A DNA stretch of 57,194 bases from Lachnospiraceae bacterium (GTDB taxonomy: Bacteria; Bacillota; Clostridia; Lachnospirales; Lachnospiraceae), in NCBI GenBank assembly GCA_022510545.1, contig JAFLTG010000004.1:6656-63849 (forward strand), read 5' to 3'. Made by a program: the position numbers and the translations under genes. The notes below the pieces were generated by a model. That model saw only the letters and a program-made list of their open reading frames with translations. It was not told the DNA's origin and made no database searches. This document shows positions 54,073 to 57,194 of the stretch, piece after piece. Within the stretch, counting starts at the first letter, position 1. Every line of letters begins with the position of its first letter.

Positions 54073-55338
54073 ATGGACCAAAAAGCGATTAAAAGTGCGC
54101 AGACCGAAGGAGAGATGACCGGCGGACTTCAGATTAATGTGACCTCGGATATAGGACTTATTCCGATTCAGAACGCCACAATCACTATCTCCTATACCGG
54201 AACGCCGGAAACCGTTTTGGAGAGACTTGAAACGGATAGTTCGGGGCAGGCGCAGGAAATACAGCTTTCAGCGCCGCCCATTTCATATAGTCTGACTCCG
54301 GAGTCTCCGATGCCTTATTCGGAATATAACGTGACTGTCGAAGCACCGGGATATGAACCTGTAATGGTTTCAGGCGTGGAAGTACTTCCGGATGTGACTG
54401 CAGTACAGAACATCCAGATGACTCCTACGGAAACCGCACAGAATGAGGAGGAATTCATATTTATTCCGGACCATACACTATATGGAGATTATCCTCCGAA
54501 GATTCCCGAGGATGAGATTAAACCGATGGATGAAAGCGGAGAGATTGTCTTAAGCCGTGTAGTTATCCCGGAATATGTTGTTGTACATGACGGAGTTCCA
54601 TCTGATGGCAGCGCCCCGAATTATTATGTAAACTACAAGGAATATATTAAAAATGTAGCATCCTCTGAAATTTATGCTACATGGCCTGAGAGTTCAATAT
54701 ATGCCAATGTTTTAGCAATTATGTCGTTTACCTTAAACAGGGTCTACACAGAGTGGTATCGGAATCAGGGTTACAATTTTACGATTACTTCATCCACCGC
54801 CTATGACCAGAAATGGATACACGGAAGGAACACATATGAAAATATAGACCGACTGGTGGATAGTATTTTTACAAACTTTCTTTCCAGACCGGGTGTGAGA
54901 CAGCCCATTTTTACATCATATTGCGATGGTCAGAGGGTGACCTGCGATGGATTAAGCCAGTGGGGCTCCAAGTATCTTGGAGACGAAGGTTATTCCGCGA
55001 TTGAGATAATACGCTATTATTACGGAAGCGATATGTATATTAATACCGCAACCAGCGTTGCCGGAGTACCTTCCTCATGGCCGGGATATAATCTCACAAT
55101 AGGTTCCTCCGGTGATAAGGTCAGGCAGCTTCAGCAGCAGATTAACCGGATAGCACAGAATTATCCGGCGATCCCGCGGGTTACAGCAGACGGTGTATAT
55201 GGTTCCGAAACGGCTGAAGCGGTTAGGATATTTCAAGGAGTTTTCGGACTGCCGCAGACCGGAATCACGGATTTCCCGACTTGGTATGAGATATCACGGG
55301 TATATGTGGGTGTCAGCCGTATAGCTGAACCAAGTTAA
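54073..55338 (+). CDS. SpoIID-like protein with peptidoglycan-binding domain
   Basis: Protein of 421 residues, no signal peptide. Residues ~20-115 look like carboxypeptidase-regulatory/Ig-like beta domain (IPIQNATITISYTGTPETVL). Residues ~195-325 resemble the SpoIID domain: YYVNYKEYIKNVASSEIYAT, then TSSTAYDQKWIHGRNTYENI and CDGLSQWGSKYLGDEGYSAI, matching the SQWG end of SpoIID. A C-terminal PG_binding_1 domain has IGSSGDKVRQLQQQINRIAQ and ADGVYGSETAEAVRIFQ. It may act on or bind the spore cortex from the mother cell. It has its own promoter; catalytic activity unproven. Confidence 0.8.
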   Translation: MDQKAIKSAQTEGEMTGGLQINVTSDIGLIPIQNATITISYTGTPETVLERLETDSSGQAQEIQLSAPPISYSLTPESPMPYSEYNVTVEAPGYEPVMVSGVEVLPDVTAVQNIQMTPTETAQNEEEFIFIPDHTLYGDYPPKIPEDEIKPMDESGEIVLSRVVIPEYVVVHDGVPSDGSAPNYYVNYKEYIKNVASSEIYATWPESSIYANVLAIMSFTLNRVYTEWYRNQGYNFTITSSTAYDQKWIHGRNTYENIDRLVDSIFTNFLSRPGVRQPIFTSYCDGQRVTCDGLSQWGSKYLGDEGYSAIEIIRYYYGSDMYINTATSVAGVPSSWPGYNLTIGSSGDKVRQLQQQINRIAQNYPAIPRVTADGVYGSETAEAVRIFQGVFGLPQTGITDFPTWYEISRVYVGVSRIAEPS

Positions 55339-55357
55339 CTTTCTATTGTAATGAATT

Positions 55358-55393
55358 AAGGCTCTGCCAAAGAGAGTTCTTTGGCAGAGCCTT
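55358..55393. terminator. Bidirectional terminator, 54073 gene and GNAT gene
   Basis: Perfect 16-base arms AAGGCTCTGCCAAAGA / TCTTTGGCAGAGCCTT with a 4-base loop (55374-55377). Located in the 66-bp gap between the converging genes; short T-rich sequence follows on the plus side (TGTTTCTT). Confidence 0.85.
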
Positions 55394-55404
55394 GTTTCTT
55401 AATA

Positions 55405-55926
55405 TCAATTTCCCAAATACTTTTCCAGCAAATAAAACCTTCCTTTGCGGAAATGTGCAATTCCAACTTTGGAATAACCAAGCCTGTCATACATTCTTAA
55501 TGAATAAGGATTCTCAGAGAAAGCATCCAGGCGGATTGCCTGTATACCAATAAATAACAGTTGTTTTTCTATATAAAGAAGCGTATGCCGGCCGATTCCT
55601 TGATTCTGAAAATCGGGATGTACACAAATTCTATGTACTACATAATAAGGAATATCCTCATATTTCCATTCACCATTCTTATACTCATCATCACTTTCCT
55701 GATTGATGGTATAAGTAACCGCTATATGACCGTCAACAATTCCAACATACAGCTCTTTCCTGTTAATATCTTCCCGAAAATCAACTTCAGTGGGATAGAT
55801 TTCATCCCACTGAAGAATATTGTTTTCAATCATTTTATTTACCGCGCCATTGACCAGGCTGCATATCTCGTCTAAATCTTCTATGCGTCCAAGCCGGTAT
55901 TCTATCTGCATTTTCATTTTATACAC
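55405..55926 (-). CDS. GNAT family N-acetyltransferase
   Basis: Protein of 173 residues with the GNAT fold: YRLGRIEDLDEICSLVNGAV at the start, and motif A VHPDFQNQGIGRHTLLYIEK (Q-x-x-G-I-G-x-x binds CoA). It ends with NPYSLRMYDRLGYSKVG, the usual C-terminal strand. The start is taken as GTG 55926, with AAGGA five bases upstream; ATGs at 55917 and 55911 are alternatives. 20 bases after htpG, probably cotranscribed. Substrate unknown. Confidence 0.9.
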   Translation of the reverse strand: MYKMKMQIEYRLGRIEDLDEICSLVNGAVNKMIENNILQWDEIYPTEVDFREDINRKELYVGIVDGHIAVTYTINQESDDEYKNGEWKYEDIPYYVVHRICVHPDFQNQGIGRHTLLYIEKQLLFIGIQAIRLDAFSENPYSLRMYDRLGYSKVGIAHFRKGRFYLLEKYLGN

Positions 55927-55946
55927 TAGTATCCTTTTGCTATTTG

Positions 55947-57194
55947 TTATTTCGTAAGCATCATCATAATATCATTGCTTCTGGCCACAAACTTCGTCAT
56001 CGCCTCGGGTTCAAGCGGTGCCTGCTGGAGCAGGGCAAGGTCATAGAGCTGCTCGCAGATAAGCTTAACATTCTCGCCGTCCTTATGCTCAAGCACGTAC
56101 TGTACAAGCGGATGGTTGGCATTGAGAATCAGGGTCTCGCCCTCTTTGCCTCCAAACATACCCATATCCATTCCGGGCATTGAATACATCTTCATCATAT
56201 CCTGCATTCTTCTGCTTTCCTCGGATAAGGTTATCATAGAAGAAATCTTCTTGTTCTTAAGCTTTTCTACCTTGACGGTGATTGCATCTTTCTTTAAGAC
56301 TTTCTTCATAATCTTGGCAATTTCTTCCGCCTGTTCTTCCATCTCTTTTTCAGCCTTTTTGGAAGTCTTGGCTTTGAAGGTATCGGTTAAGTCTGCATCT
56401 ATTCTCTGGAACTTGATTCCTTCGTTCTTGGATTCAAGCTGTGATACAAAGGGCTGGTCAATGTTATGGGTAAGGATTACTGCATCCATCTTAGCAGCCC
56501 TGAACATATTTATATACTGGCTCTGCTGCTTTTCGTCTGTGACATAGTAGATGACTTTTTCTTTCTTTTCTTCTTCATCTGCATCATCGCCGCCTTCATT
56601 GACTTCATCGGTCAATACACTATCTCCGTTCTCATCAACAACTTCAGCTTCCACCTTTTCACCGTTTTCATCGGTTGCAGATTCACCTACCTCATCAGGG
56701 TCTATCTTATTTACTTCCAGGCACTCAGGAAGAGTGAGGAAGTTGCCGTCCAGATTCTTGAAAAGAATATAGTCTGTCATCTTTTCACAGAATTTGTCAT
56801 CTTTCAGGCAGCCAAACTTGATGAACGGACTGATGTCATCCCAGTATTTTTCATATTCCTCTTTCTCGGTCTTACACATTCCGGAAAGCTTGTCTGCGAC
56901 CTTTTTCGTAATGTATTCATTAATCTTATTTACAAATCCGTCATTTTGCAGCGCACTTCTTGAGACATTAAGCGGCAGGTCCGGACAGTCTATTACACCT
57001 TTGAGAAGCATCAGAAACTCCGGAATAACCTCTTTGATATTGTCTGCAATAAATACCTGATTATTATAAAGTTTGATGGTTCCCTCAATGGATTCATACT
57101 CCATATTGATCTTGGGGAAATACAGGATACCCTTTAAATTAAAAGGATAATCCATATTCAGATGAATCCAGAACAAAGGCTCCTTGTAATCCTG
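55947..57194 (-). CDS. htpG: Chaperone HtpG (Hsp90), C-terminal part (partial)
   Basis: ATP-dependent Hsp90 chaperone; the open frame reaches the right edge, so the N-terminal ATPase domain is outside. The visible 415 residues start DYKEPLFWIHLNMDYPFNLK and include the middle domain with LPLNVSRSALQNDGFVNKIN. An acidic insertion comes next (VGESATDENGEKVEAEVVDE, continuing to EEEKKEK). The chain resumes with VIYYVTDEKQQSQYINMFRA and a C-terminal dimerisation domain. E. coli HtpG has no such insertion. The end lies 20 bases before the GNAT start. Confidence 0.93.
   Translation of the reverse strand, partial: QDYKEPLFWIHLNMDYPFNLKGILYFPKINMEYESIEGTIKLYNNQVFIADNIKEVIPEFLMLLKGVIDCPDLPLNVSRSALQNDGFVNKINEYITKKVADKLSGMCKTEKEEYEKYWDDISPFIKFGCLKDDKFCEKMTDYILFKNLDGNFLTLPECLEVNKIDPDEVGESATDENGEKVEAEVVDENGDSVLTDEVNEGGDDADEEEKKEKVIYYVTDEKQQSQYINMFRAAKMDAVILTHNIDQPFVSQLESKNEGIKFQRIDADLTDTFKAKTSKKAEKEMEEQAEEIAKIMKKVLKKDAITVKVEKLKNKKISSMITLSEESRRMQDMMKMYSMPGMDMGMFGGKEGETLILNANHPLVQYVLEHKDGENVKLICEQLYDLALLQQAPLEPEAMTKFVARSNDIMMMLTK

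Overview
The window looks like chromosome from a spore-forming, plant-polysaccharide-using Clostridia of the Lachnospiraceae type. This is an inference from moderate GC, a type IV pilus set with large minor pilins, sporulation genes (sigK, spoIIP, gpr), a very large multidomain pectate lyase and several protein families I associate with that family. Most genes are on the minus strand. I saw no prophage, IS element, CRISPR array, tRNA or rRNA.

Layout. 1-13320 (minus): type IV pilus locus, in transcription order pilC, major pilin pilA, prepilin peptidase, a fused PilM-PilN, PilO-like, four prepilin/PilX-like minor components (three unusually large) and a secreted Gly/Asp-rich protein that runs off the left edge. 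No extension ATPase (pilB) is present. 13581-17350: a decayed gene fragment, a PD-(D/E)XK-like protein, dprA and a ComM-type ATPase. 17394-18620: four tiny genes, three of them paralogous, with repeated terminator/promoter units in which the -35 box lies inside a palindromic arm. 18878-21845: sigK, a degenerate HD-GYP protein and pilT, closely spaced like an operon. 21988-22385: a candidate ~190-nt structured RNA with its own promoter and terminator, then a 49-aa reading frame.

22440-29372 (minus): hemW, a small membrane protein, a PadR regulator with its DUF1700-like membrane partner, lepA, spoIIP and gpr. 29501-35299: plus-strand rpsT, an acyltransferase, a Gdt1-family transporter and a PurF paralogue lacking the catalytic cysteine, interleaved with a minus-strand zinc-ribbon/TPM-domain pair. 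35330-40361 (minus): purC, purF, purB, purA. 40408-47395 (minus): a compact four-gene cassette of unknown function: a 1198-aa beta/solenoid protein, an Hsp70-fold-like protein, a TPR protein and a coiled-coil membrane protein. It is the best candidate here for an undescribed system. 47589-53837: pectate lyase. 54073-55338 (plus): SpoIID-like/peptidoglycan-binding protein behind a sigma-K-type promoter match. 55405-57194: a GNAT acetyltransferase and the C-terminal part of htpG.

How parts connect. Pilus genes plus pilT, dprA and comM suggest surface attachment/twitching and possibly DNA uptake. SigK, spoIIP, gpr and the SpoIID-like gene cover engulfment, late mother-cell expression and germination. 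Four purine genes supply IMP and AMP. All functional names come from motif recognition by eye; nothing was searched against a database.
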